A DNA stretch of 64,000 nucleotides, from positions 62,001 through 126,000 of the forward strand of contig NZ_JNFG01000214.1 of NCBI RefSeq assembly GCF_000729995.1, given 5' to 3'. Each line of letters starts with the position of its first letter. Within the stretch, counting starts at the first letter, position 1. Source of the DNA: Caballeronia sordidicola (GTDB lineage Bacteria > Pseudomonadota > Gammaproteobacteria > Burkholderiales > Burkholderiaceae). A model generated the notes under the pieces. It was not told the DNA's origin and did not search any database. It worked only from the letters and a program-made list of their open reading frames with translations. Positions 52,213 to 61,013 of this stretch are shown piece by piece. A program made the translations under genes and the position numbers.

Positions 52213-52563
52213 TTACTCGGCCGCGCCCGCAAGACCCATGCGCATCCGGTAATCCACGAGCAACTGCTGCTGCGCATCGAACTGTGCCGCGAGCTTCGTC
52301 AGATCAGCGGTAAGCAACTCACGCGCCTCGCGCGCCTGTCTCAGTTCAGCGGCCTGTGTTCTCCCCGCTGTCTGCAACGCATCGCGTTCAGCCTCGGCAC
52401 GCGCGTGGTCGGCAAGCGCCCGGTTCAGCGCAGACTGCAGTTGCTCGCCTTGTGCGTGCTCTTCGCGCTGTCGCCTGGTCGCGGCGCCGGCCTCGGCGAC
52501 GAGCCGTGCATTGTCCTTGTTCAGTTGCGTGATTTCGTTCAGCTTGACATTGGGCATCCTCAC
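52213..52563 (-). CDS. Coiled-coil hypothetical protein, 116 aa
   Basis: Almost entirely one long helix with Ala/Glu/Gln/Arg heptads (NEITQLNKDNARLVAEAGAA... to 'LAAQFDAQQQLLVDYRMRMG'). No DNA-binding or enzyme motif. Its ATG overlaps the stop of the upstream membrane-protein gene (ATGA), so the two are translated together. It recalls the coiled-coil parts of KfrA/TnpT proteins but lacks their N-terminal domain, and its coding sequence ends 100 bases from transposon-end-like repeats. It may be a partner of the membrane protein or a remnant of a larger coiled-coil gene. Confidence 0.6.
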   Translation of the reverse strand: MRMPNVKLNEITQLNKDNARLVAEAGAATRRQREEHAQGEQLQSALNRALADHARAEAERDALQTAGRTQAAELRQAREARELLTADLTKLAAQFDAQQQLLVDYRMRMGLAGAAE

Positions 52564-52826
52564 CGATACCGAACGAAGCAGACTATCGCGGCAACTAGAA
52601 GGGTCGCGCTAATAAGCGCGAAGCCCGCTGCCTGCACAAAGTCGTAATGATATTGGTATCGAAAGGCTGCGGGATCAATAGCTAACGAGATCGTACTATA
52701 GCCCCGACTGCCTTTCGGGATCACACCAGTCTCAGCCGCCCCTTGGACGATGCGCCAGTCCAAGTAGGCCAGCAAGCCAAAGAAGGCTGCGCCTCCGCCA
52801 AAAATGTGCGGCCCCTTGTTCTTCAT
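52560..52826 (-). CDS. Small membrane protein, 88 aa
   Basis: Two hydrophobic segments, about residues 8-30 (IFGGGAAFFGLLAYLDW) and 65-85 (AGFALISATLLVAAIVCFV), with a polar loop between; the ends are basic, so both probably lie in the cytoplasm. No known motif. It is coupled to the downstream coiled-coil gene by ATGA overlap. An RBS-like GGGCGCAC precedes the ATG and is weak. Function unknown; a membrane anchor for the coiled-coil partner is possible. Confidence 0.6.
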   Translation of the reverse strand: MKNKGPHIFGGGAAFFGLLAYLDWRIVQGAAETGVIPKGSRGYSTISLAIDPAAFRYQYHYDFVQAAGFALISATLLVAAIVCFVRYR

Positions 52827-53257
52827 GTGCGCCCTTAGAGGGGATTCCGGTCAGAGACGACTTCTTCGCCGTATTGCGCACCAACGCAGTACGCAGAGGG
52901 GATTGTGAACGATCTGAATGGCGGTGTCGATTGACCGGTTGTGGCCGACCAGAGACGGATGAAGACCGTCTCTGGTCGGCCCATTTCTGTCCTTCGATCG
53001 GCCGACTTCAACGGTAGCTTTTAAATTGTATTGATTATTCGTGGAGTGGCGTCGGCCGGCAAGTATTCGACGACTATAGCCATTCGCGGGCCCGCTAGCT
53101 GGTGCCAATGCACGCTGGAAACAGCACTGTGCCGATATCTATCGGGGAATATCGGTGCTCACGACTATCGAATATTTCCATATAGAAAAACGAAGTGACC
53201 CTTTGAAGAGTCCCATCTCTTCAAACAAACGGCTTTTAGCTTTCTTGTCCGCAAACG
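52827..53257. other. Gene-free stretch with perfect hairpin
   Basis: An 85-codon minus-strand ORF (53108-52851) runs through an inverted repeat, and its Arg/Asn-rich translation is not convincing. The hairpin at 52943-52981 is the main feature. Confidence 0.45.
52943..52981. repeat. Perfect 16-bp inverted repeat
   Basis: GGCCGACCAGAGACGG (52943-52958) and its exact complement at 52966-52981, with a 7-base loop. No T-run follows on either side, so it is not a classic terminator. It could be a REP-like element, a protein-binding site or the foot of a mobile element. Confidence 0.65.
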
Positions 53258-53839
53258 CTATGCGGAAATCGAGCGCTGTTTATCCTGCTTCTTATCTTTC
53301 AAGAGCCAAGAGGGCAACATCGAACGCAAAGAGTCATTGCGGTCAATAAAATGGTGTTTTAGCGCCATCAGCACATGCCCAACCACAAGGACCGCGATGG
53401 TGTACGCGAGTACAATGTGCGTCTGCTTAAAGAAGGGCGCCAGCGCCGGTGTCTTGGCCATCAGGGGTGGTAGAAAGAATAGCTTTGCAACCGGAATCGG
53501 ATATCCCGCAGCCGAGCTCCACAACCAACCGGACATCGGCAGCGCAACCATACATAAATAGAGAGCCGTATGTCCCAGCAGCGAAGCTTTGTGTTCGAAA
53601 ACCGGCAGATCACACGATGGCTGAGGTGCTCCATGCACAAGACGCCACGCGATCCTCGCGGCGACAAGAAACAGGGTGACGGTCGCTATTGACTTGTGCA
53701 GCATGATGCTGTCGGCCTGAATCTTCTGCGGTACCGTCAGCGTGCTCGAATAGTAACCAACTGCCCATGAACAGATGATCACAACCGCCATGGTCCAGTG
53801 AAGGACCTTGGCAGTAGAAGAATATTGTCTCCGTTCCAT
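53258..53839 (-). CDS. Cytochrome b561-type membrane protein, 193 aa
   Basis: Start ATG 53839 with GGAG at 7 bases (an in-frame start at 53869 lacks this). Four transmembrane segments with the family's His residues: 'VLHWTMAVV' and 'LHKSIATV' near the start, 'GHTALYL' in the middle and 'QTHIVLAYT', 'VGHVLMALKHH' near the end, which can bind two b-type hemes. Bacterial b561 proteins move electrons between quinol and periplasmic acceptors and, in some cases, scavenge superoxide. The C-terminal tail is basic and cytoplasmic. Single gene; its partner is unknown. Confidence 0.88.
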   Translation of the reverse strand: MERRQYSSTAKVLHWTMAVVIICSWAVGYYSSTLTVPQKIQADSIMLHKSIATVTLFLVAARIAWRLVHGAPQPSCDLPVFEHKASLLGHTALYLCMVALPMSGWLWSSAAGYPIPVAKLFFLPPLMAKTPALAPFFKQTHIVLAYTIAVLVVGHVLMALKHHFIDRNDSLRSMLPSWLLKDKKQDKQRSISA

Positions 53840-53970
53840 CTCTTGCTCCGGGTAAGCTGCGCTCCGCACGGTATCTCTGGATACACTTCGGCGCTAGTTG
53901 AGGGGCGAAAATGTCTCCGTTCTACGTGACGGAGGTCGGTTCCATTTGTATTGAAGTGAATCTTCGCGAG

Positions 53971-54315
53971 TCAATTTCCAGACGCTGGTGGGGAGGGAGC
54001 TTGCTTCTGTTGTCTCGCATTTTTCTCAGCGTTACGGAAATTCTCAGGATACTGGTTCGGATCGGCCGACGGCCCGTACCCCTGCTGTTCGAGGCTCTTC
54101 AGTTGAGCGTTTTTCGCCTGACGGGCCTGTTTGCGTGCTGCTTTTCGATCGGCCTTTTGTTGAGCCCTGAGCTCAGGCTTACTCATTGAGGCTGGATGGT
54201 CAATCGTGCCGGACTGACTTGGCGCGCTCGCAGCATGTTGCTGAGCAAACGCCAAGTACGGAAGCGTCGCGATCAAAATAACTCCAGCCGATCGTGCGTT
54301 AAATTTTTTCACCAT
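53971..54315 (-). CDS. Small exported protein rich in Lys/Ala/Gln, 114 aa
   Basis: From the ATG at 54315 the protein has a signal peptide (MVKKFNARSAGVILIATLPYLAFA, cleavage after AFA likely), followed by a Ser/Pro stretch and a helical, charged part ('AQQKADRKAARKQARQAK'). It ends in a Gln/Pro/Ser tail. The charged-helix pattern is like the small periplasmic proteins common in Burkholderia (DUF4148 type). The frame is open upstream to 54459, overlapping the next gene's 3' end, but only the later start gives a signal peptide. Function unknown, probably periplasmic. Confidence 0.7.
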   Translation of the reverse strand: MVKKFNARSAGVILIATLPYLAFAQQHAASAPSQSGTIDHPASMSKPELRAQQKADRKAARKQARQAKNAQLKSLEQQGYGPSADPNQYPENFRNAEKNARQQKQAPSPPASGN

Positions 54316-54421
54316 GGTCTCCAGAATAAGTATTACTGATAAAACATTTCTGTCTGACAAAGCACTCGCTTTGGATGACGCACACTTTACGTTTCTCTCT
54401 TCGAAGGCCCCACCGCTGTCA

Positions 54422-55393
54422 TCACACGCACGTGACTCGTTGCATCCCCAATCCTTCAATGCCTGCTTCCATCACATCCCCGGGTTTCAAATACCTGCCG
54501 TAGTGGCTACCTATGCCTGGCGGGGTGCCGGTGCAGATAAGGTCGCCAGGCTCAAGCGTCGTGAACCTGGATAGGTATGCGACCTGCTCTCCAATATCAA
54601 AGAGCATGTCGCTAACAATCCCCTCCTGCATCAGAGAACCGTTCAAACGGAGCCATGGCCGCAGCGCCGCTACATCACATATGCTCCAGGCTGGGACAAA
54701 CCATGGGCCGGTCGGCAGCCACCCGCGTGTCGACTTCGACTGCAACCAGTCAGTACCGAAATTCGGAAGGTCTTTGCGAAAGATGCGATCCCGCAGGGTA
54801 ATGTCGTTGACCACGCAGTATCCCGCTATACAGTCCATTGCACGTTCAGGGCTCACGTTAGAAATACTCCTGCCGATGACCGCACCCACCTCAACTTCCC
54901 AATCAAGTGTCTTAAGGTGCTCGGGGACCTCAAGCACGTCGTAGGGTCCTGCTACGCTTGCAGTACCCTTGAAGCCTACATATGGAACTCCGCTGCGTCG
55001 CCGGTCTTCGATGGCGGCTTGTACTGCTTGCCGGCGCGTTGACGCACTGTCGCAGTTCGCCCCTTCTTCCGCGTCTTCAGCAGCCTGGAGAAGCTGGCTA
55101 CGATAGTTCCCGATCGTGCAGAAAACCTGTCCGGGCGAAACAGGTGCATGCACTCGGACGTCTGCTATCGGCATTCCTCGGTTGGTGATAGCGTCGACAG
55201 TCGCAGGGTCGTCGAACAGTTTTTTCAGCAACGGCGCATTCGCGGCCCACTCGTCAAAGAAAGCCTCCATGGACCGAATGCCATGTAAGCCACTTGACTC
55301 CCAATAGGACAGCGCTAGCACGCGCGTGTCGAATAGCAGCGCGGGAAATGGTGCACAGTGAGCCGCTGAAACGTTAACAAGTACAGTAGACAT
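54422..55393 (-). CDS. Fumarylacetoacetate-hydrolase-family enzyme, 323 aa
   Basis: C-C bond hydrolase, decarboxylase or acylpyruvase family. The C-terminal catalytic domain (about 100-320) has the metal site: 'DWEVEVGAVIGR' (Glu pair), 'YCVVNDITLRDR' (Asp), and the closing 'LICTGTPPGIGSHY' loop. The N-terminal 95 residues form the small extra domain. The start at 55393 (MSTVLVNVS...) is chosen; an upstream in-frame start at 55456 lacks an RBS. It lies in a minus-strand run with two small genes and an MFS transporter, and a LacI regulator is divergent to that transporter, so a catabolic module for an aromatic or keto acid is likely. The exact substrate is not readable. Confidence 0.85.
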   Translation of the reverse strand: MSTVLVNVSAAHCAPFPALLFDTRVLALSYWESSGLHGIRSMEAFFDEWAANAPLLKKLFDDPATVDAITNRGMPIADVRVHAPVSPGQVFCTIGNYRSQLLQAAEDAEEGANCDSASTRRQAVQAAIEDRRRSGVPYVGFKGTASVAGPYDVLEVPEHLKTLDWEVEVGAVIGRSISNVSPERAMDCIAGYCVVNDITLRDRIFRKDLPNFGTDWLQSKSTRGWLPTGPWFVPAWSICDVAALRPWLRLNGSLMQEGIVSDMLFDIGEQVAYLSRFTTLEPGDLICTGTPPGIGSHYGRYLKPGDVMEAGIEGLGMQRVTCV

Positions 55394-55600
55394 CTTTATA
55401 TCCACTCCATCACGTATCTGAATTTCGGCAACAGCACACGTTTTATTTATTTGCACTGCGAAGTACGTTAATTTTTATGAGGTTTATATTTAACAGGGGC
55501 CAGTGTCATGAGTTTCAAATTCATTACATTATTTATCCCCTTGTTTGTCTTTCCTATATTGGGTCCTACTCGAACGTCGATACGACAACACAGCGCCTCT

Positions 55601-55810
55601 TCAGTGTTTTCGCGCGAAGCATGCTTCAGCGGCTTCAACGGGCGTCAGCCTGGCGTGGAAGTAGCCTTGAAGAAGTTTTACGGTCGCGGCGTCGGGTTCG
55701 TACGGCGATCCGATAAAGCCCCTTGCGACGGCTGCGTCGTACCAAGCACATGTCCACGCGTCCAGATCGCGCACGTAATCGCGCGGTAGATGGTTCAATT
55801 CGTCAAACAT
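55601..55810 (-). CDS. Small hypothetical protein, 69 aa
   Basis: From the ATG at 55810 (MFDELNHLPRDYVRDLD...) the sequence is helical, Trp/Tyr-containing and well formed, ending 'EAAEACFARKH'. A start further upstream at 55885 adds an Arg-rich segment and is less likely. AGGGGC just upstream (GGAGCCCC on the plus strand) may serve as RBS. Same strand as the FAH-family gene and the next small gene. Not recognised. Confidence 0.55.
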   Translation of the reverse strand: MFDELNHLPRDYVRDLDAWTCAWYDAAVARGFIGSPYEPDAATVKLLQGYFHARLTPVEAAEACFARKH

Positions 55811-55881
55811 AGGAGCCCCTCTCGGTCGTGGACGCGACCGGCGTTCGATCACATCTACAGATATCCCAATCGCGCCGCACG

Positions 55882-56118
55882 TCAAAAAACACTCATCGCC
55901 GGGCGATCGGCATCAGGCGGGAATACGTCCCAGGTACCGTCGTCTTGGCGGAAGAGATAGAGTGCGAACGCGCCTGTCGATAGCGATGCCTCGACGCATA
56001 CATAGGGCCTCTGATCCGAGCGTGCACGAATTCCTCGTGTTACCCGAACCGACAGTGCGGGAGCTATCACAAGCCACTTTTCGACCATGGAACGCAAGGA
56101 CCTTTCAGTCTTTCCCAT
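55882..56118 (-). CDS. Small hypothetical protein, 78 aa
   Basis: ATG at 56118 follows a clear RBS (GAAGGAGAAACCA). The protein has a short helix (ERSLRSMVEKWL), then beta strands (VRVTRGIRA, 'YVCVEASLSTGAFALYLFR') and an acidic end. No membrane segment or catalytic motif. Such small alpha/beta proteins are common in Burkholderia chromosomes. An in-frame ATG at 56133 would add five residues. Confidence 0.6.
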   Translation of the reverse strand: MGKTERSLRSMVEKWLVIAPALSVRVTRGIRARSDQRPYVCVEASLSTGAFALYLFRQDDGTWDVFPPDADRPAMSVF

Positions 56119-56293
56119 TGGTTTCTCCTTCAATCTCGTTTCCGCTGATGCGCTCGGACGACGTTCCCTTTTTCACCCCGCATGTTGTACCTAAGGAGCT
56201 CAGTCCCTTCGTACTATTCACAAGGTGCTACCGCGGCAACGTACCTGTGGTTACCAGGGCATAGATTTGTATGCGAATTTATAAGTCGTGACA

Positions 56294-57568
56294 CTATGCG
56301 TCGCCGTTCCGGGCCGCAACGGTCATTTTTGCGGGCGTTGACTTTCCGCTTTCTCCGCGCCTGCGGCGTGGCGCGGTCTCAACCAGGAACAGGGCAACGA
56401 TTGCACCTATGGCAAGGCTGCAGAACGCGAAGTCAAGGGTGCGAGCGAGACCGTAGTGCTGGGCGATAAACCCGGCCACCACCGGTGCGACTCCGCCTCC
56501 GAAGGTCTCCCCCACCCCAGAAACAAAGCCGATCGTTGACGCTACCAATCCAATAGGGGCGGCTTCGGTTGCGACAGGACCGCTAAGCAGGCTCAAGAGT
56601 CCCATGGCGAACATGGCTACACCAAACAGCAAGATGAACAGTAGCGTCGTGTTGGGGCCGGTATTGGAAAACAGGTACAGAAGCATAGCTGCACAGACGA
56701 AGCCGATTACCGCGGTAGGTCGACGACCAATGAAGTCCGATATTCCTGCCACGGCGAAGCAACCTACGAAGCCACCGAAACCGACCGCCGAAGCGACGAT
56801 TCCCATGCTGCGCATGTCAAGGTGTACTACCGAAACCAGATAAATCGGCACCATTGCACCGATGACAAAGATCCCACTCATCGCGCACAAAATCGATACC
56901 GTCGCGACTGCGACATTGCGGCTGGCAAAGATCTCAGTCCAGGCCGGCCGTACCGCATGTACGTGGCCGGTTTCCGTGGCAGACGCGGGCTTGTCGTGCA
57001 CGTAACGCCAGATCAATGCGGCCACGATCATGCCGGGAATTGCCGAGATGGCGAAAACCCAGTGCCAGTTCGGCACTACCTGCAACAATTGTGTGGCGAG
57101 AATCGGCGCGAAACCAAGGCCCATCAAGGGGATCATGCTGATCTGGATGCCTTGGTTCAACCCCCGCCGGGCTGGCAGTGATGCCTCACTGTTCGCGGCA
57201 ATGCTTGCCGGCGTAAACGCTCCTTCTGCCACGCCCATGGCCGCCCGCAAGAGCAACAAACTGATGAATCCCGTGGCAAAGCCAGAAAGACTGGACAGAA
57301 CGGAGAAGGTGACCATCGTCGTCACGAGAATCTTCTTTCTTCCGATACGGTCCGCTAGCGGCCCCATGGCGATCGACCATAATCCCCAAGCGACGCCCAA
57401 AACGCCAATCAGGGTGCCCAACTGCGAATAGTTCAGATTTAGATCCCGCATCATGTGCGGAAAGAGCGGCGCCATGAGCCATCTGTCGAACCCAACAAGT
57501 CCAAAACCGAAGCCGAGAAGGGCAAGCGTACGGCGCTCGTAGCGCAGATCATGCGGGGGTACGGTCAT
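56294..57568 (-). CDS. MFS transporter, 424 aa
   Basis: Major facilitator with 12 predicted membrane segments. The loop 2-3 motif 'GPLADRIGRKKILV' and its counterpart 'GISDFIGRRPTAVI' in the second half are typical. It is most like organic acid/proton symporters (AAHS/anion group), whose members import aromatic or small carboxylates. Start ATG 57568 with GGAGA at 6 bases. The upstream region carries two LacI-type palindromes and a divergent LacI gene, so import is probably repressed without substrate. A Pro/Arg tail ends the protein. Confidence 0.88.
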   Translation of the reverse strand: MTVPPHDLRYERRTLALLGFGFGLVGFDRWLMAPLFPHMMRDLNLNYSQLGTLIGVLGVAWGLWSIAMGPLADRIGRKKILVTTMVTFSVLSSLSGFATGFISLLLLRAAMGVAEGAFTPASIAANSEASLPARRGLNQGIQISMIPLMGLGFAPILATQLLQVVPNWHWVFAISAIPGMIVAALIWRYVHDKPASATETGHVHAVRPAWTEIFASRNVAVATVSILCAMSGIFVIGAMVPIYLVSVVHLDMRSMGIVASAVGFGGFVGCFAVAGISDFIGRRPTAVIGFVCAAMLLYLFSNTGPNTTLLFILLFGVAMFAMGLLSLLSGPVATEAAPIGLVASTIGFVSGVGETFGGGVAPVVAGFIAQHYGLARTLDFAFCSLAIGAIVALFLVETAPRRRRGESGKSTPAKMTVAARNGDA

Positions 57569-58035
57569 CAGTTGTCTCCAATTTCAATTTGATTTCGTTT
57601 TTTCCGCCGGCCAGTCGTCTGCCGAGCCACGCCAGCTGCCGGGCCCACGCTGCAAGCCGCGGCTTGGCCACAGACAAGCGAGGTTGCCGCGTTTCTTCGA
57701 ACGATTGGCAATCGGTGTCGCGACTTGCGGCCGCTGCAAATCCGCACGGCTGAATGGCTTCAGCGCTAGCGAACGGGTGTGATTCAATGCGCTAACGTTA
57801 GCATAATATTAGTCGCAACCAAGCAGCCCGTCAAAAAGAAATTGGCTATTCAAATGCGCTTACGTTAGCATTATGTGTGCAAAACCCAATCAGGGTATTT
57901 CGAGTGTTAACACGCGTCGCAGCTCTTCGGGAGGCCGTTTAGCGGTGTAATTGACTGCTAGCCCCCGGCTGCGCACTGGGTGATTTCGAGACGCTCGCGC
58001 TGTGCTATCGTCATAAAAAATTTCCGAGGCCATAT
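57569..58035. promoter_or_regulatory. Divergent promoter region with two LacI-type operators
   Basis: Contains a perfect palindrome GCTAACGTTAGC at 57791-57802 and a near copy GCTTACGTTAGC at 57858-57869, both within the context ATGCGCT-ACGTTAGCATwA. Centres are 67 bases apart. LacI proteins bind such CG-centred palindromes as dimers; two sites could support looping. They lie about 220-300 bases before the MFS start and 165-235 before the LacI start. Confidence 0.7.
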
Positions 58036-59088
58036 ATGGTTACGATCAAAGACATCGCTGCCCGCTTGCAGGTTTCGCCGTCGACGGTGGGGCGCGCCCT
58101 GTCAGACGACCCGAGAATCAGTGCGGCCACGAAAAAGAAAGTCGCTGAAGTTGCGAAAGAAATGGGCTACGTGGCTAACCTGGCTGCCCGGATGATGCGT
58201 GGCGCATCGAGTAACCTCGTCGGGTTCGTCATCCCAGATATCCGAAACGGCTTCTACGCGACAATTGCTCATGCACTATCGAAGTGTCTCCAGAGCGCAG
58301 GCTTTCAGCTCGCTCTGTCGGAAACTGAAGACGACCGCATGGCCGAGCTTCAGAGCGTGCGCGAATTGGCCAGCGCGAATGTCGCTGGCATCATTATTGT
58401 TCCGACGGCAAAACCTCATCGCGAAACGGTGCGCTTGCTCAAGCTTTCCCCGCATGTTCAATTGCTGCGCAGGCACGCAATGATTGGCGATCAATGGTTC
58501 GGAATTGATGATACGCAAGCATTGTCCGAAGCGACGGCTCATCTGGCTCAGCTCGGACACCGCCGTATCGCATACATCGGCGGTACCGACGAGCTGCCAA
58601 CGGGTGCAGCGCGGTTGAAGGGATACCGCGAAGCATTGCCCTCTGGCGAGCCCGAAGATGCTGCTTTGGTGCATCTGGGCGCTCCAGGGGCAATAGAATT
58701 TGGTCGCGACGCGACACGTCGGCTGTTGTCGCTCGCCAAGCGTCCAACAGCTATCATCGCGGGCTCCGTGCAAGTGACCCACGGTATTCTTCAAGAACTC
58801 ACGACACAAGGCGTACGTGTACCCGACGAACTGTCGGTCGTGGGCTTTGGTGACGAACCCGGTTTCAGCTGGTGGGGACCGGGCCTGACAAGCATCGGCC
58901 TTCCCGTCAGTGACCTGGCCACCGCCTGTGGACTCTGGTTCATCCATCAGATCAAACGGAACGCTGTTCAATCGACTAACTATACTTCAGTCTCGCAGGC
59001 GACCCTTATCGTACGTGGTAGCACGCGCAGACATGGCGCGCCTGCAAAATCGTCGGCCCGGTCTGCCACGCACGGGCTGACGGTGTGA
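58036..59088 (+). CDS. LacI-family transcriptional regulator, 350 aa
   Basis: Helix-turn-helix at 1-25 (VTIKDIAARLQVSPSTVGRA) followed by the hinge helix ('YVANLAARMMRG'), and a periplasmic-binding-protein-like ligand domain (60-330: 'VGFVIPDIRNGFYA', 'GHRRIAYIGG', 'VVGFGDEPGFSWWGPGLTSI'). The hinge 'NLAARMMRG' departs from the classical 'NxxARxLxxG' only slightly. It is divergent from the MFS gene and separated by two palindromes, so it very probably represses that transporter and perhaps its own gene. Ligand unknown, presumably a substrate of the FAH-family pathway or the transporter. Confidence 0.9.
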   Translation: MVTIKDIAARLQVSPSTVGRALSDDPRISAATKKKVAEVAKEMGYVANLAARMMRGASSNLVGFVIPDIRNGFYATIAHALSKCLQSAGFQLALSETEDDRMAELQSVRELASANVAGIIIVPTAKPHRETVRLLKLSPHVQLLRRHAMIGDQWFGIDDTQALSEATAHLAQLGHRRIAYIGGTDELPTGAARLKGYREALPSGEPEDAALVHLGAPGAIEFGRDATRRLLSLAKRPTAIIAGSVQVTHGILQELTTQGVRVPDELSVVGFGDEPGFSWWGPGLTSIGLPVSDLATACGLWFIHQIKRNAVQSTNYTSVSQATLIVRGSTRRHGAPAKSSARSATHGLTV

Positions 59089-59198
59089 TGACTGGAATGA
59101 GGCAAGCGCGCCCTGCCCTGCACCGTATCCCCCAACCATCGAACGAACCCCATAGCTCGCCGAGCGTCCGAAGAGGTCGCGCGCAAGAGTGAAGGCAC

Positions 59199-60131
59199 TT
59201 ATAAAGCGCTCGTTAGTTCGGGCACGACTGTGAACAGATCACCCACCAGGCCGTAATCGGCGACGTTGAAGATCGGCGCCTCTTCGTCCTTGTTGATCGC
59301 GACAATGACCTTCGAGTCCTTCATGCCGGCGAGGTGCTGGATCGCGCCGGAGATGCCAACCGCGATGTACAACTGGGGCGCGACGATCTTGCCCGTCTGG
59401 CCGACCTGATAGTCGTTCGGCACATAGCCCGCATCCACTGCTGCGCGCGACGCGCCCATTGCCGCGCCGAGCTTGTCAGCCAAGGGCTCGAGCACCTTCG
59501 TGTAGTTTTCGCCGCTTCCGAGGCCACGGCCGCCCGACACGATGACGTTCGCCGACGTCAGTTCTGGACGGTCCAGCTTCGTCACATTGCGACTCACAAA
59601 CTGCGAAATACCTGCGTCTGCGGCTGCTTCGATTTTTTCAACCGCTGCGCTGCCGCTTTGCGCTGAGACCGGATCGAAACCGGTTGCACGAACCGTGATG
59701 ACCTTGATCGGATCAGCGGATTGCACGACCGCAATGGCGTTGCCTGCATAGATCGGACACTCGAACGTGTCGGGGCTAGCGACGGCCGTGATGTCGCTGA
59801 TCTGCGCAACATCGAGCCTCGCCGCGATACGCGGCGCGATGTTCTTTCCGTACGCTGTCGCTGGCGCAAGGATGTGCGAATAGTTTCTCGCGATTTTCAG
59901 CACCGTCGCTTCGACGATTTCCGCGAGGCCTTCGGCCAGTTGGCGTGCATCCGCCAGAAGTACCTTTGCGACGCCTTCGACCTTCGCAGCGGCATCCGCT
60001 ACAGGCTGCGCGTCGTGACCGGCAACGAGCACATGAATCTCGGCGCCGATCTCCTGAGCGGCCGCCACCGTGTTCAACGTCGCTGCCTTGAGCAATACGT
60101 TATCGTGTTCAGCAATTACCAGAATCGTCAT
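59199..60131 (-). CDS. etfA: Electron transfer flavoprotein alpha subunit, 310 aa
   Basis: FAD-binding subunit of ETF, which collects electrons from acyl-CoA dehydrogenases. The C-terminal signature is complete: 'GQTGKIVAPQLYIAVGISGA', 'QHLAGMKDSKVIVAINKDEEAPIF' and 'ADYGLVGDLF'. The N-terminal domain begins MTILVIAEHDN. The start at 60131 has a GAGGAG RBS. It follows etfB (stop about 60167) with only a 35-base gap, so the two are co-transcribed. Normal family length. Confidence 0.95.
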   Translation of the reverse strand: MTILVIAEHDNVLLKAATLNTVAAAQEIGAEIHVLVAGHDAQPVADAAAKVEGVAKVLLADARQLAEGLAEIVEATVLKIARNYSHILAPATAYGKNIAPRIAARLDVAQISDITAVASPDTFECPIYAGNAIAVVQSADPIKVITVRATGFDPVSAQSGSAAVEKIEAAADAGISQFVSRNVTKLDRPELTSANVIVSGGRGLGSGENYTKVLEPLADKLGAAMGASRAAVDAGYVPNDYQVGQTGKIVAPQLYIAVGISGAIQHLAGMKDSKVIVAINKDEEAPIFNVADYGLVGDLFTVVPELTSAL

Positions 60132-60166
60132 TTCTTTCGTCTCCTCTTTACGTGGTTCGCGTTGGA

Positions 60167-60916
60167 TCAAAGGACCTTGGCTTCGGTCTTAAGCTTCTCG
60201 ACCAGCGCTTTCACATCCGGCACTTTCACGCCAGCGGAGCGCTCAGGCGGCTCACTGACTTTGAGCGTCTTCAGACGCGGCACGACATCGACGCCCAAGT
60301 CTTCCGGCTTCAGGATTTCCAACGGCTTTTTCTTCGCCTTCATGATGCTCGGCAGCGTCACGTAACGCGGCTCGTTCAGGCGCAGGTCGGTGGTGACCAC
60401 GGCCGGCAGCGTCAGCGACAGCGTTTCAGCACCGCCGTCCACTTCGCGCGAGACGGTGGCTTTGCCGTCGGCGAGCGTCACCTTCGAGGCGAACGTCGCC
60501 TGCGGCAGGTTAGCCAAAGCAGCCAGCATCTGGCCGGTCTGGTTCGAGTCGTCGTCGATTGCCTGTTTGCCCAGGATGATCAGTTGTGGCTGTTCGCGCT
60601 CGACCAGTGCCTTCAGCAGCTTGGCCACCGCCAGCGGCTGCAATTGCTCGGTCGATTCAATCAGGATCGCGCGGTCCGCGCCGATCGCCAGCGCCGTGCG
60701 CAGCGTTTCCTGACATTGCGCGACACCCGCCGACACTACGATCACCTCCGTCGCCACACCGGCTTCCTTCAGACGCACCGCTTCTTCCACGGCAATCTCG
60801 TCGAACGGATTCATCGACATCTTCACGTTCGCAATGTCGACGCCCGTGCCGTCCGATTTCACCCGGACCTTCACGTTGTAATCGACCACTCTTTTCACTG
60901 CTACGATAACCTTCAC
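60167..60916 (-). CDS. etfB: Electron transfer flavoprotein beta subunit, 249 aa
   Basis: AMP-binding partner of EtfA. Typical start MKVIVAVKRVVDYNVKVRV, the 'NPFDEIAVEEAVRLKE' segment, AMP-loop 'LGKQAIDDDSNQTGQMLAALA', and the C-terminal beta signature 'VVTTDLRLNEPRYVTLPSIMKAKKKP'. Normal length. Promoter is probably in the 97-base gap before the dehydrogenase gene, or it is part of one long minus-strand operon with ETF-QO upstream. Confidence 0.95.
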   Translation of the reverse strand: MKVIVAVKRVVDYNVKVRVKSDGTGVDIANVKMSMNPFDEIAVEEAVRLKEAGVATEVIVVSAGVAQCQETLRTALAIGADRAILIESTEQLQPLAVAKLLKALVEREQPQLIILGKQAIDDDSNQTGQMLAALANLPQATFASKVTLADGKATVSREVDGGAETLSLTLPAVVTTDLRLNEPRYVTLPSIMKAKKKPLEILKPEDLGVDVVPRLKTLKVSEPPERSAGVKVPDVKALVEKLKTEAKVL

Positions 60917-61013
60917 GGTGCTTGTTCCCTTAATAATTCACGGCAAGAACAGATTGAGGCTTACCAGGTCGAGTACGGCATATCCGGAGGAACTGTCAAC
61001 CGCAAGCCGACGA

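Noticed and set aside
52851..53108. 85-codon minus-strand ORF
   Set aside because: Passes through the perfect hairpin and has unlikely composition; better explained as repeat sequence.
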